A stretch of DNA of 64,000 bases, taken from the NCBI RefSeq assembly GCF_030655415.1, contig NZ_JAURVN010000014.1:248001-312000 (forward strand). The letters run 5' to 3'. Position numbers and translations under genes: made by a program. The stretch comes from Herminiimonas sp. GTDB lineage: Bacteria; Pseudomonadota; Gammaproteobacteria; Burkholderiales; Burkholderiaceae. Shown here one piece after another: positions 43,376-52,723 of this stretch. The notes below the pieces were generated by a model. The model made no database searches, had not been told where the DNA came from, and saw nothing but the letters and a program-made list of their open reading frames with translations. Position 1 is the stretch's first letter; each line of letters opens with the position of its first letter.

Positions 43376-43538
43376 ACGCACTTCACGTAATTTTTCTGAA
43401 TGGATTTACGCTTGATGCCATTATTATTAAAGTAATAGCATTTACCTTGTTTCAAGCGTAAAAGGATAAAACAGACATGATTAGTGAGTCTAACTCAGTC
43501 CTTTGTAGAACCATCCATTCATACAGGAGAATCCAGAC

Positions 43539-44066
43539 ATGAAGATCATCCCAATCACTCTCTTGAGCGCTGTTGCTGTGCTCGCAGGTTGCACCGGCTT
43601 TTCTACACCGCCGACCACTGCAGAAGCCATCATGAAACCGACGCAGGGTAATACGACAAGTGGTGTCGTGAGTTTTTCGCAGGATGGCGATAAGATTGTC
43701 GTGGATGCGCGCATACAAGGTTTGTCGCCAGGCTTGCACGGTTTTCACATTCATGAAAAAGGCGATTGCAGCGCACCTGATGCGATGAGCGCTGGCGGAC
43801 ATTTCAATCCGGCCGGAACAAAACATGGCGCGCCTTCCAATGCCGAACATCATGGCGGTGACTTTGGTAATCTGACAGCCGACGCTGCGGGAACCGCAAC
43901 GCTGTCCATCGCGATTCCTGCCAGTCAAATCACCTTATCTAAAAGCGGTGCCAATAGCATCATCGGTAAAGGCTTGATTGTGCATGCTGACCCTGATGAT
44001 TACGCGACGCAGCCGACCGGCAATTCAGGCAAACGCTTGGCTTGTGGCGTCATCAATCTGAATTAG
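43539..44066 (+). CDS. sodC: Cu/Zn superoxide dismutase, lipoprotein
   Basis: A 175-aa periplasmic SodC that dismutates superoxide. It has a lipobox (VAVLAGC, Cys about 18), the copper/zinc motif GLHGFHIHEKGDC, HFNPAGTKHGAPS, AEHHGGDFGN and the C-terminal HADPDDY, with cysteines for the structural disulfide. A GGAGAA ribosome site precedes the ATG. A bidirectional terminator separates it from the copper cluster; sharing copper makes the neighbourhood sensible. Confidence 0.93.
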   Translation: MKIIPITLLSAVAVLAGCTGFSTPPTTAEAIMKPTQGNTTSGVVSFSQDGDKIVVDARIQGLSPGLHGFHIHEKGDCSAPDAMSAGGHFNPAGTKHGAPSNAEHHGGDFGNLTADAAGTATLSIAIPASQITLSKSGANSIIGKGLIVHADPDDYATQPTGNSGKRLACGVINLN

Positions 44067-44131
44067 TTGTATTAATAGGTGGTTGAAATTAGCCACCGCT
44101 AAGCCAATTTGGAATTTCTTGGCACGACATG

Positions 44132-44171
44132 AAAAAGCACTCTCGCAGAATGAACTGCCAGAGTGCTTTTT
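44132..44171. terminator. Bidirectional terminator between sodC and the CusF-like gene
   Basis: The stem AAAAAGCACTCT / AGAGTGCTTTTT, with A and T runs at the ends, lies between two convergent genes and can stop both. Confidence 0.85.
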
Positions 44172-44276
44172 CTATTTGAGCCGTCGGATTAATTGCGATG
44201 TTTTAAAAGTACTCCACAGGCGACTACTCGCTTGCCTAGCTTCGGCACTTGGTTTTGTGATTGCTTACAAAAGAAA

Positions 44277-44627
44277 TTATTGCTCTACCTGCAGCGATTT
44301 CACGACGAATTCTCCACCAACTTTATCCGCAACAAACTTGATCTTGTCGCCCTCTTTGATTTGATCGATCATCGTCGGCGGCTCGAGTAGAAATAGCATC
44401 GTCATGGCCGGCATATTGAGGTTCTTCAAAGGCCCATGCTTGATCGTGACCTTACCGGTTTCCTTATTGATTCTTCTGATTTCGCCTTCACTCATGGCTG
44501 CAGTTGCCGACGTAGTAGCTTGTGCTGCTTGATCTTGAGCGTGATCCAGATGCGTGTTATCACCTTGTGAAAACGCCAGCATCGGTGCCATCAACATGGC
44601 CACTAAAGCCAATTTTGCTTTATTCAT
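44277..44627 (-). CDS. CusF-like periplasmic copper-binding protein
   Basis: A 116-aa secreted protein (signal peptide, cleavage near AFSQG). The mature C-terminal OB-like domain carries the CusF pattern: GEIRRINKETGKVTIKHG with the His ligand, and LNMPAMTMLFLLE with the Met ligands; the usual aromatic Trp between them is replaced. It would bind Cu(I) in the periplasm and deliver it to an efflux system. Last gene of the leftward copper cluster. Confidence 0.85.
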   Translation of the reverse strand: MNKAKLALVAMLMAPMLAFSQGDNTHLDHAQDQAAQATTSATAAMSEGEIRRINKETGKVTIKHGPLKNLNMPAMTMLFLLEPPTMIDQIKEGDKIKFVADKVGGEFVVKSLQVEQ

Positions 44628-44687
44628 TTTTCATTCCTTGATTTAAAAATATCTAGATCGACGATTTAACGTCGAATGATGGGTCAC

Positions 44688-45965
44688 TTATTTCAATTCG
44701 TAAGCCACGGTGCCTTTAGGATGCTTGTACCAACCAGGATCTTTATAGTCGCCAGGCTTTTGATCCTTGCGTATTTTCACGGTCGTGAACATTCCACCCA
44801 TTTCTATCGGACCATACGGCCCATTACCGCTCATCATCGGCAGCGTGTTATCGGGCAAAGGCATTTCCATAGAGCCCATATCAGCCATGCCGTTCTCGCC
44901 CATCGCCATGTAATCAGGAATGATGCGGATGATTTTTTCGGCGATCTTGCGTTGGTCGACGCCTATCATGGTCGGCACGTCATGTCCCATTGCGTTCATC
45001 GTGTGATGTCCTTTGTGGCAATGGAAAGCCCAGTCGCCGACATCAGTCGCATCAAACTCTATCGCACGCATCTGCCCGACTGCGACATCCGTCGTGACTT
45101 CAGGCCAGCGCGCCGACGGCGGCACCCAACCACCATCGGTTCCTGTCACTTCAAACTCATGTCCGTGAATGTGAATCGGATGATTCGTCATGCTCAAATT
45201 GCCGAAGCGTATCCGCACGCGATCGCCCTGCCGACAAACCAGTGAATCGATGCCGGGAAACACGCGGCTGTTCCATGTCCATAGATTGAAGTCGAGCATC
45301 GTATTCACTTTGGGTGTGCTGCTACCCGGTTCGATATCGTAGGAATTCAGCAAAAATACAAAGTCACGATCAACTTTATGCAGCTCCGGATTCTTCGGAT
45401 GCGTGACCCAAAATCCCATCATGCCCATTGCCATTTGCGTGACTTCATCCGCGTGCGGGTGATACATGAATGTGCCCGGCCGCTTGGCTACAAACTCGTA
45501 GACATAGGTTTTACCCACCGGGATTTGCGGCTGCGTCATCCCGCCGATTCCATCCATACCATTCGGCAGACGTTGGCCGTGCCAATGGATCGTCGTGTGC
45601 TCGGGCAGTTTGTTGGTTACGAAAATACGTACCTTGTCACCCTCCACTACTTCTATCGTCGGCCCTGGGCTCGATCCGTTGTAACCCCACAAGGTCGCCT
45701 TCATGCCGGGTGCGAGTTCGCGAATTACAGGTTCGGCGATCAGATGGAATTCCTTCCAACCGTTTTTCATGCGCCACGGCGCGCTCCAGCCGTTAAGCGT
45801 CACCACTGGATTGAATGGGCGGCCGGACGAAGGTGCCTTTGGCGGCAAGGTTTGCGCATGTTGAATAATTTGCGCTTCGGGAATCGATGCGGCACCAGCC
45901 TTGCTGACAAAACCTGCCCCCAATATCGTGGTCGCGCTTGCGAGAAAATTTCTGCGAGAAATCAT
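44688..45965 (-). CDS. Multicopper oxidase, Tat-exported
   Basis: A 425-aa periplasmic multicopper oxidase that probably oxidises Cu(I) to the less toxic Cu(II). It has a Tat signal (MISRRNFLASATTILGAGF) and the four copper motifs: TIHWHGQRLP, MYHPHADE, HPIHIHGHEF and HCHKGHHTMNAMGH (type-1 Cys, His and Met). It is shorter than CopA and lacks a long Met-rich insert. It lies 22 bp downstream of the TolC-like gene and upstream of the CusF-like gene. Confidence 0.88.
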   Translation of the reverse strand: MISRRNFLASATTILGAGFVSKAGAASIPEAQIIQHAQTLPPKAPSSGRPFNPVVTLNGWSAPWRMKNGWKEFHLIAEPVIRELAPGMKATLWGYNGSSPGPTIEVVEGDKVRIFVTNKLPEHTTIHWHGQRLPNGMDGIGGMTQPQIPVGKTYVYEFVAKRPGTFMYHPHADEVTQMAMGMMGFWVTHPKNPELHKVDRDFVFLLNSYDIEPGSSTPKVNTMLDFNLWTWNSRVFPGIDSLVCRQGDRVRIRFGNLSMTNHPIHIHGHEFEVTGTDGGWVPPSARWPEVTTDVAVGQMRAIEFDATDVGDWAFHCHKGHHTMNAMGHDVPTMIGVDQRKIAEKIIRIIPDYMAMGENGMADMGSMEMPLPDNTLPMMSGNGPYGPIEMGGMFTTVKIRKDQKPGDYKDPGWYKHPKGTVAYELK

Positions 45966-45987
45966 GTGTTTTCCTATTTATTCTTGA

Positions 45988-47424
45988 TCAATGTTCGGCT
46001 GGCGTTGCCGACGTAGACATCGCGCTTGATGCAACACCAGCGATCGGTGCGACACCGCTGCCATTGATTGCCATCTGTAGATCGGACTCTGCTATCCAGT
46101 AGTCGCGTTGAGCCGAGATGGCCGCATTGACCGCGCCGATCTGCAAACGCGCATCGGCCAATAATTCAAAAACGCTGGCCAGCATGCCGTTGTAGCGTAA
46201 TAGCATTTCTTCCGAGATTTGCTTGCGAAGTGGTACCAGCTTATCGCGGTAATGTGCCGACAGATCGTAGGCGTTGCGATAGGCGGCATAGCTTTTGCGT
46301 ACTTCGGACCGAGCGCGAACCGCGATGTCGGTGGTGCGATGTACCGATTGCATGTAGAGCGCTTCTGCCCTCGCCGATTTCGCGCTGCCCCAGTCGAACA
46401 AGGGAAGTTCGATGCTGATTTCGTAACCGTTGCTGCGCGACTTGCCGGTTTCGCTCTTGTTCATGTAACCGGCATCAATCACATTGATGAAGCGCGTGGC
46501 TTTACTTAAACCGAGTGCGCTCGCTGTCGCTTCGGCATCACGCTTGGCCATTTGCACATCCAGCCTTTTCTGCATGGCCTGCGCTTCTAGATCAGCAATC
46601 TCCATCGTTGTCTTGGGCAGATCAGGCAGCTTTGAAGGCAAGGTGAATGTATTGTCTGATTGCAGCAGGCCTAAGGTGCGCGTCAGGTGTTCACGCGAGC
46701 TGACTGCGCTTTGGCGACTGCGCGCAACTTGTGCGATCGCATCCGCATAAAACATTTGCTCGCGTGCCGTGTCCAGCTTGTTCCAGTTGCCCACCTTGCG
46801 CATGGCTAGTGCGAGCTCGGCACCAGCTTCTGCTGATTCTCTGGCTTGTTCCATGAACATTGCGGTCTGTTGCGCGGCGACGGCATTGAAAAATGCACGG
46901 CGCGTTTCGGACACAAGAGCGACGACATCCATCGCCGCTTGCAGCTTTGCCTGTTCAAAGCGACCTTTTTCAATTCCGCTACGTAGCGGAATCGTCAGCA
47001 AACCGATCAAATCAAACGTCACGCTGCGCTCGATTTCGACATCGCCACCGCCACTCAAGCGGCCGAATGAAAATCCCGGATTACGCATGCGGCCAGCTTG
47101 TACCAGGTCGGATTCGGCGATGCCTAAGGCGCTTAACTTGGCTTGCAAGCCTGGATTATTGATCAAGGCAATGTGAACTGCGCTGTCTGCTGTAAGCGGC
47201 CGCGATAGCAAATCGCGCACTGTTTTATCTTTCTGAAGACGTTCTTGATCCGTGCTTGTGCGTTGCGCAATTTGACCAGTGCGATCCTTGGTCAGCGCGG
47301 CGACATCGTTCATGCCGCCATCTGCTGAAAAGCTGGCGCAACCTGACAGCAAGGCAAGCGACACCAAGACTGCAATTGGAGAACGGCGTTGCAAGCGAAT
47401 GTGCGAGTTAAATAGAACTCTCAT
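45988..47424 (-). CDS. TolC-family outer-membrane efflux lipoprotein
   Basis: A 478-aa outer-membrane factor (CusC-like) with a lipoprotein signal (LVSLALLSGCAS). The mature chain is largely coiled-coil, with the two TolC repeats (HIALINNPGLQAKLSALGIA; ASVFELLADARLQIGAVNAA). No membrane-fusion or RND pump gene is adjacent, so it may work with a pump elsewhere or export the oxidase substrate. The ATG at 47424 is chosen for the signal; an in-frame ATG at 47466 lies upstream. Confidence 0.85.
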   Translation of the reverse strand: MRVLFNSHIRLQRRSPIAVLVSLALLSGCASFSADGGMNDVAALTKDRTGQIAQRTSTDQERLQKDKTVRDLLSRPLTADSAVHIALINNPGLQAKLSALGIAESDLVQAGRMRNPGFSFGRLSGGGDVEIERSVTFDLIGLLTIPLRSGIEKGRFEQAKLQAAMDVVALVSETRRAFFNAVAAQQTAMFMEQARESAEAGAELALAMRKVGNWNKLDTAREQMFYADAIAQVARSRQSAVSSREHLTRTLGLLQSDNTFTLPSKLPDLPKTTMEIADLEAQAMQKRLDVQMAKRDAEATASALGLSKATRFINVIDAGYMNKSETGKSRSNGYEISIELPLFDWGSAKSARAEALYMQSVHRTTDIAVRARSEVRKSYAAYRNAYDLSAHYRDKLVPLRKQISEEMLLRYNGMLASVFELLADARLQIGAVNAAISAQRDYWIAESDLQMAINGSGVAPIAGVASSAMSTSATPAEH

Positions 47425-47529
47425 GAAATTCTCGTTTAATAAATGATGAGGAATCGGCGTACGCAAGGCGCACGCACATCAATCGCAACTTGAACAGCAA
47501 TGCCATTCAAGCAAATTGATTACCGCGAT

Positions 47530-47970
47530 TTAAACGAGAGAAAACTTGGGGGGACGTTTGAGCCCGTCAGGAATATGACCGGGAAACAAGGAAGAAAGCG
47601 AAGCAACAATCGGCGTTGAAGCAAGTGGGAAAGTAGGCAATTGCGGCATCACAGGCAACATGGCGATACCAATACAGCATGTTGCGCAGGCACTGCACTT
47701 CACGTTGGCGTGCGAATTGGTTTGATGATCTGGCGCTGCGCTCGTATCGACGTTGGCAGCATGCTCAGCCTGCACATTCATCTGATGATGTTGATGTTCC
47801 GCGGAAGCACTTTGATGATGAGACTGCACCGAGCTTTGCATCACTGCAGGCTCTGCAAACACATGTTGCATCTGCGGCGCGCAAGACGATTGCGTTACCG
47901 CAGCAAAGCCCTGCACTGGCAAAGCCAGCGCGAGCAGCCACAACATCGCAGTCTTGAAAAGTCGGTTCAT
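47530..47970 (-). CDS. His/Cys-rich secreted protein of the copper cluster
   Basis: A 146-aa protein with a signal peptide (cleavage near GFAAVT). The middle is very rich in His and Gln (HHQSASAEHQHHQMNVQAEH), followed by CSACATCCIGIAM and a hydrophobic segment. It is the first gene of the leftward copper cluster. It resembles DUF2946-like copper-associated proteins and probably binds metal; the exact family is uncertain. Confidence 0.65.
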   Translation of the reverse strand: MNRLFKTAMLWLLALALPVQGFAAVTQSSCAPQMQHVFAEPAVMQSSVQSHHQSASAEHQHHQMNVQAEHAANVDTSAAPDHQTNSHANVKCSACATCCIGIAMLPVMPQLPTFPLASTPIVASLSSLFPGHIPDGLKRPPKFSLV

Positions 47971-48040
47971 GGATAAAGTTTAGCACGGCTTGTTTGCCGA
48001 GTTGTTGCTATGAATAAGCCCCGCATGCGAGGTAAGGCTG

Positions 48041-48718
48041 TTACTTCAGGAAAAACTCTACTGCCAATTCCACGATAGGCGGCTGTATCGAATGATTGCC
48101 GGCGAATTCGAGGAAAGTCACATCGTAGCCAGCCGCTTTCAACTTCTCTGCATGCGGACGGCCGCTGGTTTCTATCGGCAATTGTTCATCCGACAAGCCA
48201 TGCGAGATGAATATTCTTGGTGCGCCTTCTTGCATGAAAACTGACATGAAGCCGCCTGAAAACACGATCACGTGCGTGATCAAATCGCCATTCGTAATAC
48301 CGTTCGACAAAGCATAACTACCGCCATCCGAGAAGCCGGCAAAGCCGAAATGATCTGGATCGATAAAGTAATGTGCCGTTACCGCCGTCAGTGCTTGATT
48401 CAAACGCTGCAGATCAGGACCGTTGCCGCCAATAACGATATCCCAGGTTGGATAAATCGATTGCGGCACCAGCAGCAAGAATTGATTGCGCTCTGCGTGC
48501 TCTTGCAGGAAAGGCAGCACTTTTTCTGCGCTACCGCCGCCGCCATGAAACATGACAAGTAAAGGCACGGCCACTTCTTCTTCGAGGCCGGTTGGAACAT
48601 ACAGCATAGCATCGCGTTCTTCGGCTATGCCGAGCGGATGCAGACCAGGCTGTAACGGTGATTTGGTAGGAGCTGTCGGCGTAAAGGAAAGCCTGCCCAT
48701 CAGTGAAGGATCTATCAT
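48041..48718 (-). CDS. Alpha/beta hydrolase (phospholipase/carboxylesterase-like)
   Basis: A 225-aa cytosolic serine esterase. It has the oxyanion LLVMFHGGGGSAEKVL, the nucleophile elbow GFAGFSDGGSYAL, the late Asp in ISHGLSDEQLP and a His in FAGNHSIQP. It belongs to the YpfH/esterase D-like group. Single gene; substrate unknown. Confidence 0.85.
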   Translation of the reverse strand: MIDPSLMGRLSFTPTAPTKSPLQPGLHPLGIAEERDAMLYVPTGLEEEVAVPLLVMFHGGGGSAEKVLPFLQEHAERNQFLLLVPQSIYPTWDIVIGGNGPDLQRLNQALTAVTAHYFIDPDHFGFAGFSDGGSYALSNGITNGDLITHVIVFSGGFMSVFMQEGAPRIFISHGLSDEQLPIETSGRPHAEKLKAAGYDVTFLEFAGNHSIQPPIVELAVEFFLK

Positions 48719-48822
48719 GCCGTCATCTTACCTTCTTCATTAAAAATTGAAAACGGCCGAGGCTGCACGACGACCAAATTTCGGCCATGTTTTTGCTGTT
48801 AAAAATAGGATCTGAATATGAA

Positions 48823-48860
48823 AAAGCAGGATGCGACTGTAATTAATCGCACCCTGCTTT
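48823..48860 (-). terminator. Terminator after opgD
   Basis: The inverted repeat AAAGCAGGATGCGA / TCGCACCCTGCTTT with a T run on the leftward strand lies 70 bp past the opgD stop. Confidence 0.8.
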
Positions 48861-48929
48861 GATGGTTCAATCAAATAAAACCAGCGCTTGCCTCGCCCAC
48901 TAATACAAAACGAGGCAAGCAAATGGCTA

Positions 48930-50516
48930 TTACTGAATGCTGCGTTTAACTGGCGGCGTCCATTGATACAGCCAGGTTTCAGACAAGGTTTGTCCATCTG
49001 CGGTCAGATATAAACGCAAGTCGATCGGCCCCTGAATATCGTCAGCCACTTTGACGTCGAACATCGCGCGATAGCCTTTGATATCGTCCAGCGGTCTAGC
49101 CGATGTGATTTCAATCTCACCTTTGCTCGCAGTGACGACCGCTTCAACTTTGGTATCGCGGCCCAGCAAAGCCAGATCGCCACCGGCGAAGTCCACCGCA
49201 AAACGCCACGAAAAATACGAGCGCTGCTTGCCGATCACGCCACCGATACCGGTACGCGTTGCCACGACTGTCGCGGCTTGCGGGCTGACTGGCATCTTGG
49301 CGCCCCAATGCAGCTTGTAGCCAAACAATAATTCCTGGCCGGGCTGCGGCGTTGCTTCCGGATTCCAGAAGGCGACGATGTTGTCGAAGGTTTCATCCAC
49401 AGTTGGGATCTCAACCAATTGCACCGAGCCTTTGCCCCAACCCGATTTAGGCTCCACCCACAAGCTAGGACGTCTGTCGTAAAAGACACCGTCATCCTGA
49501 TAGTGATCGAAATTACGATCGCGTTGCATCAAACCAAAACCGCGCGGACTTTGATCGGCATAAGCATTGAAGCGCAGGTTTTCTGGATTAACCAAAGGCC
49601 GCCAGATCCATTCACCATTGCCCGACCACATAGACAGACCATCGGAATCATGAATCTCTGTACGCCAATCGTTGCCAATGCGTCTGTCGTTTTCTGCGGT
49701 CAGGAACATGCTGGTCAATGGTGCGATGCCCATGCGCTCGATCGCTTTGCGCGGATAAAGCGCGACGTCGATATCCATCAACATGGTCGCGCCTGGCATG
49801 ATTTCAAAGCGATATGCGCCGGCCACACTAGGCGAATCCAGCAAGGCATACACAATCAACTTGCTTGATTGCTTGGCCGGGCGTTCCAGCCAAAACTCAG
49901 TAAAACGAGGGAATTCTTCAGGCCGCGACATGCCGCAATCGATCGCCAAACCGCGTGCCGACAAACCGTATTGCCAATCGCCACCGACTGCACGGAAATA
50001 GCTCGCGCCCAAAAATGCCGCAATATCGCGCACCAGATCAGTATGGAAATTTACGCGGAAACCCGCAAAGCCAAGATCCTTAGGCAAGTCCGAGCCCTTC
50101 AATCCGCTCTTGCCGTAATTGAACATCTCGGGATCGTAGGCCAGCTCGCGTGCCTTGCCATCTTCCAGTTCATGGATTTTGACCGACTGTGTCGCGTACA
50201 TGCCGAGATGGAAAAACTTGGTTTGAAAGCGCAGCTTCTCCTTGCCCCACAATGCGTGGTCGTCGCGATAGCCGATCGATTGGTATTGATCCCAATCCAG
50301 CGCCTTGACCTTGGCTGGAACCTTGTCGACAGTCTGCTGATAAGGCTTGCCCGCCATGTCTCGCGCGCGACCTTTCAGGAATGCGTAATCGAAGAGTTCC
50401 GACTTGCCTAGTGTTTTGAGTTTGGCGGGAGCGTTACCAGCGGCGTACAAAGACGGTGCAGAAAATCCGGCCAGCGCGAGCGCGGCGGATGCTTTGAGTA
50501 GGTCACGACGTTGCAT
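48930..50516 (-). CDS. opgD: Periplasmic glucan biosynthesis protein OpgD
   Basis: Also mdoD (528 aa). It acts in the periplasm on osmoregulated periplasmic glucans, controlling backbone structure. A Tat signal (MQRRDLLKASAALALAGFSA) is present, as in E. coli OpgD and unlike OpgG. Conserved blocks include DLGFAGFRVNF, FLGASYFRAVG, QYGLSARGLAID, IHDSDGLSMWSGNGEWIWRP and RPSLWVEPKSGWGKG. No glucosyltransferase (opgH) gene is beside it. A terminator follows at 48.8 kb. Confidence 0.93.
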   Translation of the reverse strand: MQRRDLLKASAALALAGFSAPSLYAAGNAPAKLKTLGKSELFDYAFLKGRARDMAGKPYQQTVDKVPAKVKALDWDQYQSIGYRDDHALWGKEKLRFQTKFFHLGMYATQSVKIHELEDGKARELAYDPEMFNYGKSGLKGSDLPKDLGFAGFRVNFHTDLVRDIAAFLGASYFRAVGGDWQYGLSARGLAIDCGMSRPEEFPRFTEFWLERPAKQSSKLIVYALLDSPSVAGAYRFEIMPGATMLMDIDVALYPRKAIERMGIAPLTSMFLTAENDRRIGNDWRTEIHDSDGLSMWSGNGEWIWRPLVNPENLRFNAYADQSPRGFGLMQRDRNFDHYQDDGVFYDRRPSLWVEPKSGWGKGSVQLVEIPTVDETFDNIVAFWNPEATPQPGQELLFGYKLHWGAKMPVSPQAATVVATRTGIGGVIGKQRSYFSWRFAVDFAGGDLALLGRDTKVEAVVTASKGEIEITSARPLDDIKGYRAMFDVKVADDIQGPIDLRLYLTADGQTLSETWLYQWTPPVKRSIQ

Positions 50517-50906
50517 CAGACTCCTTTATTGATTTGTTGAATGTTGGCAATGAATCACAAACTCTTGGGCATAGGCAAACGAATAACGTTCAATATTCGT
50601 GCCATCGTTTGTGCATCAAATCTGCGCACGCTACGTTGAAGAATTTTTTGAAAAAACTGTTTAATCCAATCCATCTTCATAAACCACTGTTAATCTAAAT
50701 TATTTTATTCAAATAAATCATAAACTTAAATGGATAATTTAAAGCTATACATGCAAATAAAATTAGGGTGATGACGCTATGTAAATTCTATGACATCTTG
50801 CAGCTATTTCTGACTTGCAAGAATTAAAACAAATCACACAGAAGACAATTTATCTCATGTTAGTTATCATTTCGGCTTCAGCCACTGAATGGAAAAGGAA
50901 GCATCA
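50517..50906. other. AT-rich spacer upstream of opgD
   Basis: A 390 bp stretch, strongly AT-rich in its centre (about 50690-50770), separates opgD from the divergent small gene. It should contain both promoters. I see no gene or strong palindrome. Confidence 0.5.
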
Positions 50907-51152
50907 ATGAGCGACACGAATACAAGCGCAGCACCAGTAGAAACCGTTAGCAAAAGTGAAGTTGCTTCATTCTGCCGTCACCTTGGCCGCAGCCTGAAGG
51001 GCATCACCACCAACGATACCGCCCTCGCCGTCCATCTGATGCGCGAATCCGAATACCTGGAACGCAATAAATTTAAAGCCGCGTCTGAAATGTTTGCCGC
51101 AGTTGCGAAATCTATCGATCCAAATCTGCCAGCTAGCCCTGACGCTTCTTAA
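50907..51152 (+). CDS. Small conserved hypothetical protein
   Basis: An 81-aa protein (MSDTNTSAAPVETVSKSEVA start) with helices around HLMRESEYLERNKFKAASEM. A GGAAGCATCA stretch precedes the ATG at 50907; an upstream in-frame ATG at 50889 is possible. No family recognised. A hairpin lies just past its stop. Confidence 0.6.
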   Translation: MSDTNTSAAPVETVSKSEVASFCRHLGRSLKGITTNDTALAVHLMRESEYLERNKFKAASEMFAAVAKSIDPNLPASPDAS

Positions 51153-51454
51153 GCCAAGGCGGACGATGCGAGATCTTCTTTGCATCGTCCAAAATCCCTC
51201 AAAATAAGCTTTTCATACAAACAAGTTATCAGCATTACTGAGCACTGATCGTTAAGGATTATCTTAATTACGCATACGATTTACGCGACGTATTTTTTCT
51301 GTTTTCTTGTTCTGTTTACATCTTGTCAGCGTCACCTGCTTAATCAATTTGCATCGGTTACAAAAAATATCGCCGTTGCGACACGATAACCACATACAAG
51401 CCCCGCAAACGACGCTATGATCAGCGCCCGTAGCAACTATTTTTTCGAGCGCAC
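51153..51454. other. Spacer with hairpin before pbpG
   Basis: It contains a 9-bp inverted repeat GGACGATGC / GCATCGTCC (51161-51190) just after the preceding stop, without a T run, so termination there is uncertain. The rest shows no gene; the pbpG promoter must be here. Confidence 0.5.
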
Positions 51455-52279
51455 ATGATCAAGTCTTTTCTCTTTGCCGCACTGGTTACGCTTACCGCAT
51501 CAGCCTCGGCAATGTCGCTGGCTTCCAAGCACGCGATCGTGATTGATGAAGCTACTGGCAAAGTGCTGTTCGAGAAAAACTCCAGCGATATCGTGCCGAT
51601 TGCGTCACTGACAAAATTGATGACCGCGATGGTCGTACTTGATGCGCATCTGGATATGCATGAACATATCGTCATCACCGAAGAAGATGTTGATGTATTC
51701 AAGTTCAGCTCATCGCGCGTACCAGTCGGCGCCATCTTGACCCGCAACACCTTACTGGAACTTGCCTTGATGTCGTCGGACAATCGCGCAGCACACGCAC
51801 TCGCTCGTACTTATCCAGGTGGCATTGAATATTTCAAGCAGGCGGTACGCAACAAATCGCATGCACTTGCTTTGCGTCGCACCAATATCGAAGAGCCGAC
51901 TGGCCTCTCCCCTTTCAACACATCGACAGCAAGTGATTTGGCCAAACTGGCGATGGCTGCTTCGCGCTACCCAGATATCGAAAGAATCACAACCGTATCC
52001 GGTGATCTGATCGATGTCGGCGGTTCAGCGCGCCACTATCACAACACCAACAAACTGGTGGGCGACAAAAACTGGACGATCTCGCTGTCCAAAACTGGCT
52101 ATACGCAAGAAGCTGGACGTTGCATCATCATGCGGGTACGCACTGCCGGGCGCGATGCGATCATGGTTTTATTGAATGCACGTGCCAGTGCCAATCGCAC
52201 AGCCGATGCCATCAGCCTGCATCGCTTCTTGATGGCGGAACGTCAACAGCCAGTCATGGCTGGCTTGAATATTAAATAA
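51455..52279 (+). CDS. pbpG: D-alanyl-D-alanine endopeptidase (PBP7-like)
   Basis: A 274-aa periplasmic serine peptidase of family S11 that cleaves peptide cross-links in murein. It has a signal peptide (cleavage near SASAM) and the three active-site motifs: SLTK (IASLTKLMTAMV), SDN (LMSSDNRAAHAL) and KTG (SLSKTGYTQEAG). The lack of a C-terminal amphipathic anchor fits PbpG rather than DacA. Confidence 0.88.
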   Translation: MIKSFLFAALVTLTASASAMSLASKHAIVIDEATGKVLFEKNSSDIVPIASLTKLMTAMVVLDAHLDMHEHIVITEEDVDVFKFSSSRVPVGAILTRNTLLELALMSSDNRAAHALARTYPGGIEYFKQAVRNKSHALALRRTNIEEPTGLSPFNTSTASDLAKLAMAASRYPDIERITTVSGDLIDVGGSARHYHNTNKLVGDKNWTISLSKTGYTQEAGRCIIMRVRTAGRDAIMVLLNARASANRTADAISLHRFLMAERQQPVMAGLNIK

Positions 52280-52306
52280 AAGTATCAAATAAGAGTTGGA
52301 TTTATC

Positions 52307-52340
52307 TTCAGCGCGAGATCACATTTATGTGTGCGCTGAA
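52307..52340 (+). terminator. Hairpin after pbpG (possible terminator)
   Basis: TTCAGCGC / GCGCTGAA encloses an inner CACAT/ATGTG pairing. There is no T run, so this is a weak candidate. Confidence 0.4.
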
Positions 52341-52396
52341 TGATGGATGAATTACTTCTGGAGCTAACAATCTGCTTCAAATCAGCGAATGCCGAC

Positions 52397-52723
52397 TTAG
52401 ATATGACGTTGAAACTCTAGAGGTTTAGTTTCCACTTTTGCATCAAGCTTTTTTTCGCTCTTGTCTTGCGCTACAGGCTCGGAACCGCAGCTGGAACAAC
52501 TGCTGCAGCCGCTACCACAGCCACCACCGGACGAATCGTCGGGCGTCATAAAACTTCCCAACTTGCGCACCAAAAATGAATGCGATGGCTGATTCAGCAT
52601 TGTTGCGAATGCCAGTTGTCGGCCGCGTACCCATTTCGGCATCAGCTTGCGCAGGACGTACAGAACACTCAGCAAGACAACCAAGCTGATAATCGCATCC
52701 TGTACAAATCCATACATCGTCAT
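52397..52723 (-). CDS. FeoB-associated Cys-rich membrane protein
   Basis: A 108-aa protein with one N-terminal membrane helix (ISLVVLLSVLYVLRKLM) and a cysteine- and glycine-rich stretch (SSGGGCGSGCSSCSSCGSEP). It overlaps the feoB stop by ATGA. Small Cys-rich membrane proteins after feoB take the place of FeoC in many bacteria and may bind iron or an iron-sulfur cluster. The start at 52723 is preferred; the frame extends upstream inside feoB. Confidence 0.8.
   Translation of the reverse strand: MTMYGFVQDAIISLVVLLSVLYVLRKLMPKWVRGRQLAFATMLNQPSHSFLVRKLGSFMTPDDSSGGGCGSGCSSCSSCGSEPVAQDKSEKKLDAKVETKPLEFQRHI

Noticed and set aside
44676..46016. Long rightward frames opposite the multicopper oxidase
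   Set aside because: Shadow frames of a gene with all copper motifs; no ribosome site.
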